This document shows positions 50,941 to 58,463 of a stretch of DNA of 64,000 bases, piece after piece (the first letter of the stretch is position 1; every line of letters begins with the position of its first letter). The notes beneath the pieces were generated by a model. That model saw only the letters and a list, made by a program, of their open reading frames with translations, was not told the origin of the DNA and made no database searches. Position numbers and translations under genes: made by a program. Source of the DNA: DASRIA01 sp035650255 (lineage in GTDB: Bacteria; Actinomycetota; Thermoleophilia; Solirubrobacterales; JBBDJG01); assembly GCA_035650255.1 (NCBI GenBank), contig DASRIA010000045.1, positions 61,568 to 125,567 of the forward strand. The letters run 5' to 3'.

Positions 50941-52253
50941 AAGACCGGCTCCTCCTCCAGCGCCACCGGCAGTGGCTCCGTTTCGGCGCGGCGCCCGATG
51001 ATGTCGGTGTAGTAGCGCGACATGTTGCGAACGTGGCCTTCCATGGTGTGCAGGGGCGGGAAGTCGCCACGTAGGTGGTCCCACATCCCCGGCTCGGCCG
51101 CCCGGCGAATCGCGGCGGCGAGGCTCCTCGGATCTCCTGCCGAAAAGTGCAGGCCGTTGACACCGTCGGTCACCTTCTCCGCCATGCCGCCGATGCCGCT
51201 GCAGATCACGGGCCGGCCATACGCGAATGCTTCCTGGATGACGCGCGGCGCGTTCTCCCACCAGCGCGAAGGCATCACGACGTAATCGGTGTCCGCCATG
51301 AGGCGCGGCATGCTCTCGGGCTTGTAACGGCCGGCGAACGTCACGTTGTCCTTTGTCTCGTGGAGCAACCGATTGAACTCGTCCTGGAAGTCCTGCGGCT
51401 GCAATTCCAGGCTGGTCCCATGCAGCCAAAGGTGAATGTCCGGATCCTCCTCCGCCAGCAGGCTCATGGCCTCGAGCAGCACGGTGACGCCCTTGTAGTG
51501 GTTGAACTGGCCGAAGAACGCCAGCCGGTTGCGCTTGCGGTCGGTGCCGTCATCCGGAAGCGGCTCGCCGGGCAGGCGCATGCCGTTCTCTTCCCAGATG
51601 ATCTTCTCGGGCGGCAACCCCCAATCCAGATACCGCTGCCGCAGGAACTGGCTGGGAGAGATGAAGAGGTCGACGTTCTCGAAGTGTGCCTGTGCGAAGC
51701 GCTTTCGCAGCAAGAAGTCCCGAGTCGGAATCTCTGGAAAGCATTCATGGCAGCGCCGCGGCGACTGCTCCAGGCAAAGCTGATCCTCGAGGGTGCGCAC
51801 CATCTGGCCGTCGCGGTTGCAGATCGCCAGGTACTCGTGGAGCGTGAAGAAGATCGCCGCGTCTGGAAGCACGTTACGCGTCACCCGGAGAATGTCGAGG
51901 CCGAGGTGGAGCGTGTGCTGGAAGTGGACGACGTCGGGCTTGTGCGCCAGGAGGAAGTCGCGGTAGTACCGGGTCAGCGGGACCTTGTTGGGCGAGGTGC
52001 AAAAGAGCCAGTCGTAGTCGCTCGCGTCGGTCTCGAAGAGAAATTGGTTCGGGTCGTCGCCGAGCAACGTGACCGGCGAGCGGCGGTGATGGTAGGCGGT
52101 CGTCTGCGGCGGGCCGCTGCGGGCCAGCATGATCGGCTCGAACTCGCCGAAGGACTGCATCGCGTCGTACAGCTGGAGGGCATAGCCTTCTGCGCCGCCC
52201 GGGCGGATCGCCGGGTGCGTGTGCACGACGTAGAGCACCTTCTGCTTGTTCAT
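50937..52253 (-). CDS. GT4-family glycosyltransferase
   Basis: 438 residues with the two-Rossmann GT-B fold. It begins KVLYVVHTHPAIRPGGAEGY; the second half has RNRLAFFGQFNHYKGVTVLL, DYVVMPSRWWENAPRVIQEA and FAYGRPVICSGIGGMAEKVT, the E-x7-E-type nucleotide-sugar-binding region. Retaining transfer from an NDP-sugar is expected. First gene of a two-gene minus-strand operon with the GT2 gene downstream. GGAGG lies just before ATG. Confidence 0.92.
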   Translation of the reverse strand: MNKQKVLYVVHTHPAIRPGGAEGYALQLYDAMQSFGEFEPIMLARSGPPQTTAYHHRRSPVTLLGDDPNQFLFETDASDYDWLFCTSPNKVPLTRYYRDFLLAHKPDVVHFQHTLHLGLDILRVTRNVLPDAAIFFTLHEYLAICNRDGQMVRTLEDQLCLEQSPRRCHECFPEIPTRDFLLRKRFAQAHFENVDLFISPSQFLRQRYLDWGLPPEKIIWEENGMRLPGEPLPDDGTDRKRNRLAFFGQFNHYKGVTVLLEAMSLLAEEDPDIHLWLHGTSLELQPQDFQDEFNRLLHETKDNVTFAGRYKPESMPRLMADTDYVVMPSRWWENAPRVIQEAFAYGRPVICSGIGGMAEKVTDGVNGLHFSAGDPRSLAAAIRRAAEPGMWDHLRGDFPPLHTMEGHVRNMSRYYTDIIGRRAETEPLPVALEEEPVF

Positions 52254-52557
52254 CGCCTCCGTGCTGCTTCCGACTGCGTATCAGCCTGGCCGGCTCCGTA
52301 TCAGGCCGCTACCTGCCTCGGCCGGATCACTGAGCCGCGCCGCTCGGAGACCATGAAAACGCGCCCCTGGCAGCCGATCAGGCCGTGTCGCTCCCCTACC
52401 TGCTTCTGGAAATCAGGATAGACGTGGAGCCGCGACGGCGCCACCGGGGGTGTGGCCGCCCGGGCCGCGCCCTCCTGCAAGTGCGTCGACATCGCCTTCC
52501 CTGCTCGTCCTTTTCCGTCGCGGCTGGATCCTCCCTACAGCCTGGCCTGCCACTGCC
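52254..52557. other. Intergenic leader of the GT4-GT2 operon
   Basis: The 304-bp gap holds no convincing gene on either strand. The only structure noticed is a pair of 8-bp direct repeats listed separately. A short minus-strand frame at about 52301-52492 is a possible 63-residue peptide with no recognisable features. Confidence 0.5.
52277..52304 (-). promoter_or_regulatory. Direct repeat CGTATCAG, possible operator
   Basis: CGTATCAG occurs at 52277-52284 and 52297-52304, exactly 20 bp apart, so both face the same side of the helix. It lies 24-51 bp upstream of the GT4 start. It may be a regulator-binding site; no candidate regulator is encoded in the cluster. Confidence 0.4.
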
Positions 52558-53418
52558 TCAGCCCGATCGCGGGGCCAGACCGGGCGGCGCGTTCAGCTCG
52601 TAGACCGTGCAAACGCGCTCCCGGCGAGCGAGGATATCGTATTTTTCCTGCAATCTGGGCAAAAACTCAGGATGACGGTCGAGCCACGATGCGGCCATGC
52701 TCGGGACCACGAGATACTCGACTCCGTTGCCGCGGAGCTCTGCCAACTGCTCCAACGCCTGCGCGGCGTCCAGCGCGCCGTGGTACCGCCCTCCCGACCC
52801 GTGCGGGAAATGAAGCGCCCGGCGTCCCTCCACCTCCAGCAGTCGCGAATCGCCCGACGTGAGGACTGCCACGCGGGTCCCGCTGGGTAGCAGCGCCTCC
52901 AGCAAACGCTTCAGCGGGCGTGCGATCTCGAGCGCCTGAGCCGGGCCGGCCTCGCCCGCTGCGCGTTCGAGCCCGAAGATCACGCAAGACTCGTCATCCC
53001 AGATCATCGTTCCCCACTGCGCGAGGTGCTGGAAGAGTCCCGGGTAGTAGTCGAGCCACCAGAACGAAGACGCCGGGACGAGCAGATACTGGGCGCCCCC
53101 GTCCTGGAGCTTCTGCAGATGCTCGACCGCATCCTCGCTGTTGTCCGGGTGATAGCCCGCGTACTTGCCGTTGTCCGCTCGCGGAAAGTGCCAGGCCTCG
53201 CGGTCATCGAATCGAACCAGCTGATCGTCTCCCCTGCTGACCACGAGCAAACGCGCGCCCTGGTGCAGGTTCCCCACGACGATGTCATGGATGTTGCGAA
53301 TGAGTCGCTCGTACTCGGCGGGCGGTAGATGGTGCGCCGCGTCCAGATCTGCATGCGAGGTCACCGCATCGGGCACCGCGAAGAAGCGGCGATGGGCTGC
53401 CTTGATCAGCCTGTTCAT
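52558..53418 (-). CDS. Two-copy GGDD-module protein of unknown function
   Basis: About 286 residues from ATG 53418 (TTG 53457 possible). Two copies of a roughly 95-residue module lie at about 54-150 and 179-275. Copy 1: RLLVVSRGDDQLVRFDDREA, YLLVPASSFWWLDYYPGLFQ. Copy 2: RVAVLTSGDSRLLEVEGRRA, YLVVPSMAASWLDRHPEFLP. Each ends in a D-x-x-C-x-x-x-x-L-like strand (DDESCVIFGL, ERVCTVYELN). A third copy ends the GT2 protein at 56390. No signal peptide or membrane span. I cannot name a family; sugar or glycan recognition is a guess from its neighbours. Confidence 0.7.
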   Translation of the reverse strand: MNRLIKAAHRRFFAVPDAVTSHADLDAAHHLPPAEYERLIRNIHDIVVGNLHQGARLLVVSRGDDQLVRFDDREAWHFPRADNGKYAGYHPDNSEDAVEHLQKLQDGGAQYLLVPASSFWWLDYYPGLFQHLAQWGTMIWDDESCVIFGLERAAGEAGPAQALEIARPLKRLLEALLPSGTRVAVLTSGDSRLLEVEGRRALHFPHGSGGRYHGALDAAQALEQLAELRGNGVEYLVVPSMAASWLDRHPEFLPRLQEKYDILARRERVCTVYELNAPPGLAPRSG

Positions 53419-53460
53419 CCAGAGCTCGTCACGCGGAACCGTCCTTGACTCCCGCAATTC

Positions 53461-53495
53461 ATTCTAGGGCAGCACGGCGAATCCCGGTATAGAAT
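53461..53495. promoter_or_regulatory. Divergent promoter pair, copy 1
   Basis: TAGAAT reads leftward at 53461-53466 and TATAGAAT rightward at 53488-53495, giving back-to-back -10 elements between the GGDD-module gene and the FemAB-like gene. The rightward one resembles the promoter before the GT2 gene at 63613. Confidence 0.45.
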
Positions 53496-53558
53496 CGAGA
53501 TGGATGGAGGGATTCGAGTAGCGGATGATCAAGTGTGTCGAGTGACGGATCACAGACG

Positions 53559-53599
53559 ATGCGCGATGGAAACGCATATCTGCATCCACAGTACGCACG
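53559..53599 (+). repeat. Shared promoter-proximal start sequence, copy 1
   Basis: A 41-base stretch starting at this ATG matches 63613-63653 at all but six positions, including a perfect 19-base run AACGCATATCTGCATCCAC. It encodes MRDGNAYLHP here and MREGNAYLHP there, at the start of two unrelated proteins. Confidence 0.8.
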
Positions 53600-54476
53600 C
53601 TCCCTCTCTGCATTCGGCGAGCCTCTGAAGCTTCCGCGCTGCGGTGGTTGGCTTCTGCGGCGCGAGATTCCAGGAGCCGACGCCACCGACGCGGCGGGTT
53701 GCTACCCGCTCTTTGCCTGTCGTGACTGGTCGAGCCTCGGCGAGGATGTCGATGCCCTCGATGCCCTCGAGGGCGTCGTCAGCGTGGTCCTCGTTACCGA
53801 CCCGTTCGGAGGCTTTACGCGCGAGGAACTCGAGCCCCACTTCGACGACGTGCGGTTCTTCAAGCCCCACTTCGTCATCGACCTGACGGAGCCGGTCGAG
53901 CGGGTCGCGTCCCGGCATCACCGCTACTACGCGCGTCGGGCGCTTCGGGAGCTCGAGATCGAAGAGCAGTTGCGGCCGGTCGACATACTCGACGAGTGGA
54001 CCGGGCTCTACGCCGTCCTTGTGGAGCGCAAGGGACTGCGGGGTATCCAGGCGTTCTCACGCGACGCATTCGCGACGCAGCTCCGGATTCCCGGGGCGGT
54101 GATGCTGGTTGCGCGGCTCGACGGCGAGCTCGTCGGCGCCGACTGGTACTACGTCAACGGGTCGGTCGCGTATCGCCATCTTGCGGCGTCCTCGCCCGAG
54201 GGCTATCGGGTTAGTGCCTCGTATGCGCTCCTGTGGCGGGCGATCGAGCTCTTGGCGGAGCTCGGCGTGCGGTGGCTGGACATTGGAGGGGCGCCCGGGC
54301 TATCCGAGCAGCCTGACGACGGGCTCCGGCAGTTCAAGAAGGGCTGGTCGACAGACACGCGCCCGACCTACCTCGCGACACGAGTGCTCGACCACCGCCG
54401 GTACGAAGAGCTGTCGCGCCGGGCTGGAGGGACCAACGGTTACTTCCCCGCCTACCGCGCGATGGAGCTGACATGA
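53559..54476 (+). CDS. FemAB-like N-acyltransferase of the glycan cluster
   Basis: 305 residues from ATG 53559; GTG 53535 is in frame, but the N-terminus from 53559 is shared with the GT2 gene at 63613. The GNAT-like FemAB fold shows SRHHRYYARRALRELEIEEQ, LVERKGLRGIQAFSRDAFAT, LVGADWYYVNGSVAYRHLAA and LDIGGAPGLSEQPDDGLRQF then KKGWSTDT. It likely acylates the amino group made by the DegT enzyme two genes downstream. First gene of a four-gene operon, ATGA-coupled to the methyltransferase. Confidence 0.82.
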   Translation: MRDGNAYLHPQYARSLSAFGEPLKLPRCGGWLLRREIPGADATDAAGCYPLFACRDWSSLGEDVDALDALEGVVSVVLVTDPFGGFTREELEPHFDDVRFFKPHFVIDLTEPVERVASRHHRYYARRALRELEIEEQLRPVDILDEWTGLYAVLVERKGLRGIQAFSRDAFATQLRIPGAVMLVARLDGELVGADWYYVNGSVAYRHLAASSPEGYRVSASYALLWRAIELLAELGVRWLDIGGAPGLSEQPDDGLRQFKKGWSTDTRPTYLATRVLDHRRYEELSRRAGGTNGYFPAYRAMELT

Positions 54477-55150
54477 GCGCCGCCGGTTCGCAGAAGTCAC
54501 TGCGGGGATATCTGAGCAGCTACGTCGCGATGTGCGAGGACGACGTCGATCGCCACGGCGACTCCTTCCGCTGGACGAAGAGCAAGGAGCTCGCCGAGCT
54601 TCGCTATCGGGTGATGCTCGACGTGATGCGAGACCCTCGCGACGAGGAGGTCACGTTGCTCGACTTCGGCTGTGGCCCCTCCTACCTACTCGATTACATG
54701 CTCGAGCAGCGCATCGCCGGAGTGAAATACAGCGGGCTCGACCTCTCTCCGAAGTTCCTCGCCCTCTCGCGCAGCAAGCATCCCTCCGTCACCTACTACG
54801 AGCTGGACGTGCTGGAGGACCCACAGCTCCTGCCCGAGTTCGACTACATAATCATCAACAGCGTCTTTACCTACAAGGGCATGCTCGCCCACCATGAGAT
54901 GCTCGCCTACTGGCAGGATGTGCTTCGCATCCTCTTCACGAAGGCCAGGCGCGCGATCGCTTTCGACGTGATCTCCACGCAGGTCGACTGGGAGCGCGAC
55001 GACCTCTTCCACCTTCCGCTGGGCGAGCTCGCCTCATTCCTGGACTCGCACCTCTCCAGGCACTTCACCGTCCGGCACGACTACGGCATGTTCGAGTACA
55101 CGGCCTACGTCTATCGGGAGTCCTTGGCTCCGACACTGGGTCAATCATGA
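54473..55150 (+). CDS. SAM-dependent methyltransferase
   Basis: 225 residues, single class I methyltransferase domain. Motif I is VTLLDFGCGPSYLLDYMLEQ (about 61-80). KYSGLDLSPKFLALSRSKHP follows with the acidic residue that contacts the SAM ribose, then FDYIIINSVFTYKGMLAHHE. Start overlaps the FemAB stop (ATGA) and its stop overlaps the aminotransferase start (ATGA), so all three are translated together. Inferred target is the same sugar. Confidence 0.85.
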   Translation: MSAAGSQKSLRGYLSSYVAMCEDDVDRHGDSFRWTKSKELAELRYRVMLDVMRDPRDEEVTLLDFGCGPSYLLDYMLEQRIAGVKYSGLDLSPKFLALSRSKHPSVTYYELDVLEDPQLLPEFDYIIINSVFTYKGMLAHHEMLAYWQDVLRILFTKARRAIAFDVISTQVDWERDDLFHLPLGELASFLDSHLSRHFTVRHDYGMFEYTAYVYRESLAPTLGQS

Positions 55151-56373
55151 GCGCGCACGCGAAGAGTGCAGTGAGTCGACTTCCCCTCGCTGCGCTGGGC
55201 GGAAGGCCGGCCTGCTTCCCACGTCCGCTGCACGTCGGCGCCCCCAATGTCCCCGCGCCCGCGGCCCTGTTCGATCGGCTCGCCGGCGCTCTGGCGCGCC
55301 GCTACCTGTCGAATCACGGCCCGCTGCTGGAAGAGTTCGAGAGACGCGTCGCCGACCGCTTGAACGTGCGCCATTGCATCGCGGTGAGCAATGCGACGAG
55401 CGGGCTGATGATCCTTGCTCGGGCTTTGGGGCTTTCCGGCGAGATGGTGATGCCTGCCTTCACGTTCGTCGGAACTGCGCACGCGATGCGCTGGATCGGG
55501 ATCACGCCTGCCTTCTGCGACATCAGGAGAGAGACGCACGCGCTCGACCCGGAGCGAGTCGACGCCATGGTCACCTCGCGCACCAGTGCGATTCTCGGCG
55601 TGCACGTCTGGGGCAGGCCGTGCGAGATCACGGCGCTGGAGGCGATCGCCGCCCAGCACGAGCTGCCACTCCTGTTCGACGCCGCCCCGGCGTTCGGCAG
55701 CACGTACCGGGGGCAGCCGATCGGAAGCTTCGGCCGCGCGGAGGTCGTCAGCTTTCATCCCACGAAGGTGCTCAACACCTTCGAGGGAGGGGCCGTCCTG
55801 ACCAACGACGACGAACTCGCGGAGCGAGTGCGCCTCATGATCCGGTTCGGTTTCGAGGACGAGGACAAGGTCGTCGAGCTCGGCATCAACGCGAAGATGT
55901 CCGAGGCGTCGGCTGCGATGGGCCTCGCCTCGCTGGAGGTGGTCGACGAGTTCATCGCGGTCAATCGCCGGCACCACGAACGCTACCGGGCGAACCTCGC
56001 CGGCCTACCCGGCCTGTCGCTCGTCCCCTACCCCGGGGACGACCGCTCCAACTATCACTACGCGGTGCTCGAGATCGACACGGAGCGGTCGCCTATCAGC
56101 CGTGACGCCCTACAGCAGGTGCTGCGGGCCGAGAACATTCTCGCCCGCCGCTATTTCTACCCGGGCTGTCACCGGATGGAGCCGTACCGCACAGAGCAGC
56201 CACAAGCGCAAGCATCGCTGCCGGAGACCAACGCGCTGGTCGAGCGGGTGCTCCAACTCCCGACCGGGACCGCACTCAGTAGCGAGGACGTCGATGGGAT
56301 CTGCGGGATCGTGCGGCTCGCATTTGAGCACGGGGAGGAGATATCCCGGCTTCTCCCGACAAGCGCGCCCTGA
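55147..56373 (+). CDS. DegT/DnrJ/EryC1/StrS-family aminotransferase
   Basis: 408 residues with the full PLP fold. The aldimine Lys207 lies in VSFHPTKVLNTFEGGAVLTN, the cofactor-binding Asp178 is in LPLLFDAAPAFGS, and SNATSGLMILARALG holds the phosphate. The family transaminates keto-sugar nucleotides to make amino sugars, with glutamate as donor. It stands between a methyltransferase and a GT2, implying an amino sugar that is methylated and N-acylated before transfer. No sugar dehydratase or epimerase is in the window; the keto-sugar must come from elsewhere. Confidence 0.92.
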   Translation: MSAHAKSAVSRLPLAALGGRPACFPRPLHVGAPNVPAPAALFDRLAGALARRYLSNHGPLLEEFERRVADRLNVRHCIAVSNATSGLMILARALGLSGEMVMPAFTFVGTAHAMRWIGITPAFCDIRRETHALDPERVDAMVTSRTSAILGVHVWGRPCEITALEAIAAQHELPLLFDAAPAFGSTYRGQPIGSFGRAEVVSFHPTKVLNTFEGGAVLTNDDELAERVRLMIRFGFEDEDKVVELGINAKMSEASAAMGLASLEVVDEFIAVNRRHHERYRANLAGLPGLSLVPYPGDDRSNYHYAVLEIDTERSPISRDALQQVLRAENILARRYFYPGCHRMEPYRTEQPQAQASLPETNALVERVLQLPTGTALSSEDVDGICGIVRLAFEHGEEISRLLPTSAP

Positions 56374-56389
56374 GGGTGGAGGGCCACCT

Positions 56390-57496
56390 TTGAAGGTGAG
56401 CGTCGTACTCCAGTCCTTCAACCACGCCGAGTACATCGCTGAGGCGCTCGACAGCGTGCTCATGCAGCGAGCCGGCTTCCCGTTCGAGATCCTCGTCGGC
56501 GACGACGCATCGACCGACGGGACGCGGGAGATCATCGCCGGCTACGCCCGGCGCCATCCAGACCGGGTCTTCCCGCTGTTCCCGGATGAGCCGATGGGCA
56601 ATGCGGGGGGGCTGATCTTCAAGGCGCTCCTCGAGCGCGCCCGGGGCGAGTACATCGCGCTCCTCGACGGCGACGACCACTGGCTCGCCGACGACAAGCT
56701 CAGCCTTCAGGTCGCCGTGCTCGAGGAGCGCGACTGCGCGTTCTGCTTTCACGAGACGATCGTCTTCTTCGAGGACGGCACCCGTGGCGCCCAGCTTTTC
56801 AATGCCGGTCAGGCCCCGACAACGCGGCTCGAGGATTTGCTCGGCGCATGGAACACCATCGCCACGAGCTCGGTGCTGTATCGCAATCGCGGCGCCGGCG
56901 AGCTGCCGGGCTGGCTCTTCGAGATCACGGCCATCGATTGGGCGCTCAACATCCTGAACGCCCGGCATGGCGACATCGCGTTCATCGACCGGCCGATGAG
57001 CGTCTACCGCATCCATCCAGGTGGAGTGTGGTCGCGCCTCAGCCGCGTCGAGGAGCTGGAACAGAAGCTCGCGTCGCTCGCGCAACTCGAGTCGTCGCTT
57101 CCCTCGCGTTACCGCGGCCAGCTCGAGTACGCCCGCTCGAAGCTTCGGACCATGCTCGTGGTCGAGCGACACGTTCCACCGGGGCGGACGGGGGTGCTGG
57201 TCATGACCGGCGGCGACGACCAGTTCCTTGCGCTCGACGGCCGTCACACTCGTCGCCTTCCATTCGATGGTGACACGGCGCAACACCCCGCGTCCTCCGA
57301 GGCCGCGATCGCACAAGTCGAGCAGGCACGAATTGACGGCGCCGAGTACCTCCTGATCCCGGACGCGCAACGCCCGTGGCTCGAACTCAACGACGAGTTC
57401 GCCACCCATCTCGACGCACGCCACACGCGGATCTGGACGGACGCCGACTGCACCATCTACAAGCTCGTGGCGCTCAGTCGGCCAGCCACTCCGTAA
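56390..57496 (+). CDS. GT2-family glycosyltransferase with C-terminal GGDD module
   Basis: 368 residues from TTG 56390 with GGAGG seven bases upstream; GTG 56396 is an alternative. GT2 domain: KVSVVLQSFNHAEYIAEALD, VGDDASTDGTREIIAGYARR, EYIALLDGDDHWLADDK with the D-x-D. After about 265 residues a copy of the GGDD module (GVLVMTGGDDQFLALDGRHT, GAEYLLIPDAQRPWLELNDE) ends the protein. It overlaps the convergent deacetylase gene by 23 bases. Confidence 0.88.
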   Translation: MKVSVVLQSFNHAEYIAEALDSVLMQRAGFPFEILVGDDASTDGTREIIAGYARRHPDRVFPLFPDEPMGNAGGLIFKALLERARGEYIALLDGDDHWLADDKLSLQVAVLEERDCAFCFHETIVFFEDGTRGAQLFNAGQAPTTRLEDLLGAWNTIATSSVLYRNRGAGELPGWLFEITAIDWALNILNARHGDIAFIDRPMSVYRIHPGGVWSRLSRVEELEQKLASLAQLESSLPSRYRGQLEYARSKLRTMLVVERHVPPGRTGVLVMTGGDDQFLALDGRHTRRLPFDGDTAQHPASSEAAIAQVEQARIDGAEYLLIPDAQRPWLELNDEFATHLDARHTRIWTDADCTIYKLVALSRPATP

Positions 57497-58463
57497 GCCG
57501 TTTTTCGAACTCGTCCCGCGGCCAGTCGGGCACCTGGACGCGGGGAAGCCGGAATGGGTCGGTGGTCGGTCCGACGAGTCCCTCGCCCAGGGCGCATGCA
57601 CATTCGAACCCCGCCTTCCGGATCAGAGCGATCGTCTCGGCGGTGTAGTCGGACGGTTGGCCGAAAGGGTAGGAAAAGGTCGTCACCGGATGCTCCAGCA
57701 AGTCTTCGAGCCAGGCCTTGCTGTCTTCGATCTCGCGCCGCTGGGACGTCACCGGCAGTGCCGACAGAACTGGGTGGTAGACGCTGTGCGCTCCCAGCTG
57801 GATTAGTTCCCCGTATTCGAGGCCGGCGGCCTCCTGCCGTGTGAGGACGCGATGCGTGGGCCGGGCGGCCGCGCTCCCCCCGGCCCAGGCGACGATCTGC
57901 TCGAGCAACCGCTGCCTCTCGCCGGCCGCGCGCCCCCGAAGCAGGCCGTAAAGGTCGAGGTAGAGGGCTTGGCGGGGAGCTGGGGGCTCCTCCCAGGCCC
58001 GCCACGCGTGATGCTGCCGGAAAGCCTCCTCCGGGTAGTGAGCGGCCCCGTCGAGGTTCCATTCCCGGGCTTCCCCGTCCACCTTCAAGCGCAGCTTCGC
58101 GGGCAACCGGCCCGCTTGAAGGAAGATCCTGTCCAGCTCGTCCCACCACAGTTCGCTGGCCTGACCCACATAGCCGGTCGGCACGAAGACGGTGGCCGGA
58201 ATCTCGTAGCGCTCCAGCAGCGGCTTGGCGTTGTGCAGGTTGTCGGCGTAGCCGTCGTCGAACGTCACCACGACGCCCCGCCGCGTCGCAGGCGCGTCCC
58301 CGAGCGTCCGACTCAGGTCCCGGAGAGGAGTTGGGGTACAGCGCTCTCGTAGCAGCTCCAGCTGGTCGGCGAAGTTCTTCGGGGTGACCGCGAGGGACCA
58401 CGGATCCGTCGGCGCGTCGGAGACGCGGTGATAGCAAAGGATGAGCGTCCGCGCAGTGGTCAT
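57474..58463 (-). CDS. Polysaccharide deacetylase (NodB-like, CE4)
   Basis: 329 residues from ATG 58463, ATGA-coupled to the glycosyltransferase upstream. CE4 motif 1 is GVVVTFDDGYADNLHNAKPL, the catalytic Asp and metal-binding Asp pair; the His pair motif is IQLGAHSVYHPVLSALPVTS. The C-terminal part (TTFSYPFGQPSDYTAETIAL) is typical. It removes N-acetyl groups from a sugar of the glycan or its lipid-linked form. No signal peptide; probably cytoplasmic. Last gene of a minus-strand operon. Confidence 0.9.
   Translation of the reverse strand: MTTARTLILCYHRVSDAPTDPWSLAVTPKNFADQLELLRERCTPTPLRDLSRTLGDAPATRRGVVVTFDDGYADNLHNAKPLLERYEIPATVFVPTGYVGQASELWWDELDRIFLQAGRLPAKLRLKVDGEAREWNLDGAAHYPEEAFRQHHAWRAWEEPPAPRQALYLDLYGLLRGRAAGERQRLLEQIVAWAGGSAAARPTHRVLTRQEAAGLEYGELIQLGAHSVYHPVLSALPVTSQRREIEDSKAWLEDLLEHPVTTFSYPFGQPSDYTAETIALIRKAGFECACALGEGLVGPTTDPFRLPRVQVPDWPRDEFEKRLTEWLAD

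Noticed and set aside
49105..51429. Extension of the GT2 frame upstream into the GT4 gene
   Set aside because: The extension overlaps the GT4 coding region, which has the stronger family match; TTG 50940 overlaps the GT4 stop.
53501..53630. Alternative frame reading METHICIHSTHA through the shared repeat
   Set aside because: Differences between the two copies fall in third positions of the MR(D/E)GNAYLHP frame, not of this one; the frame ends in a short peptide.
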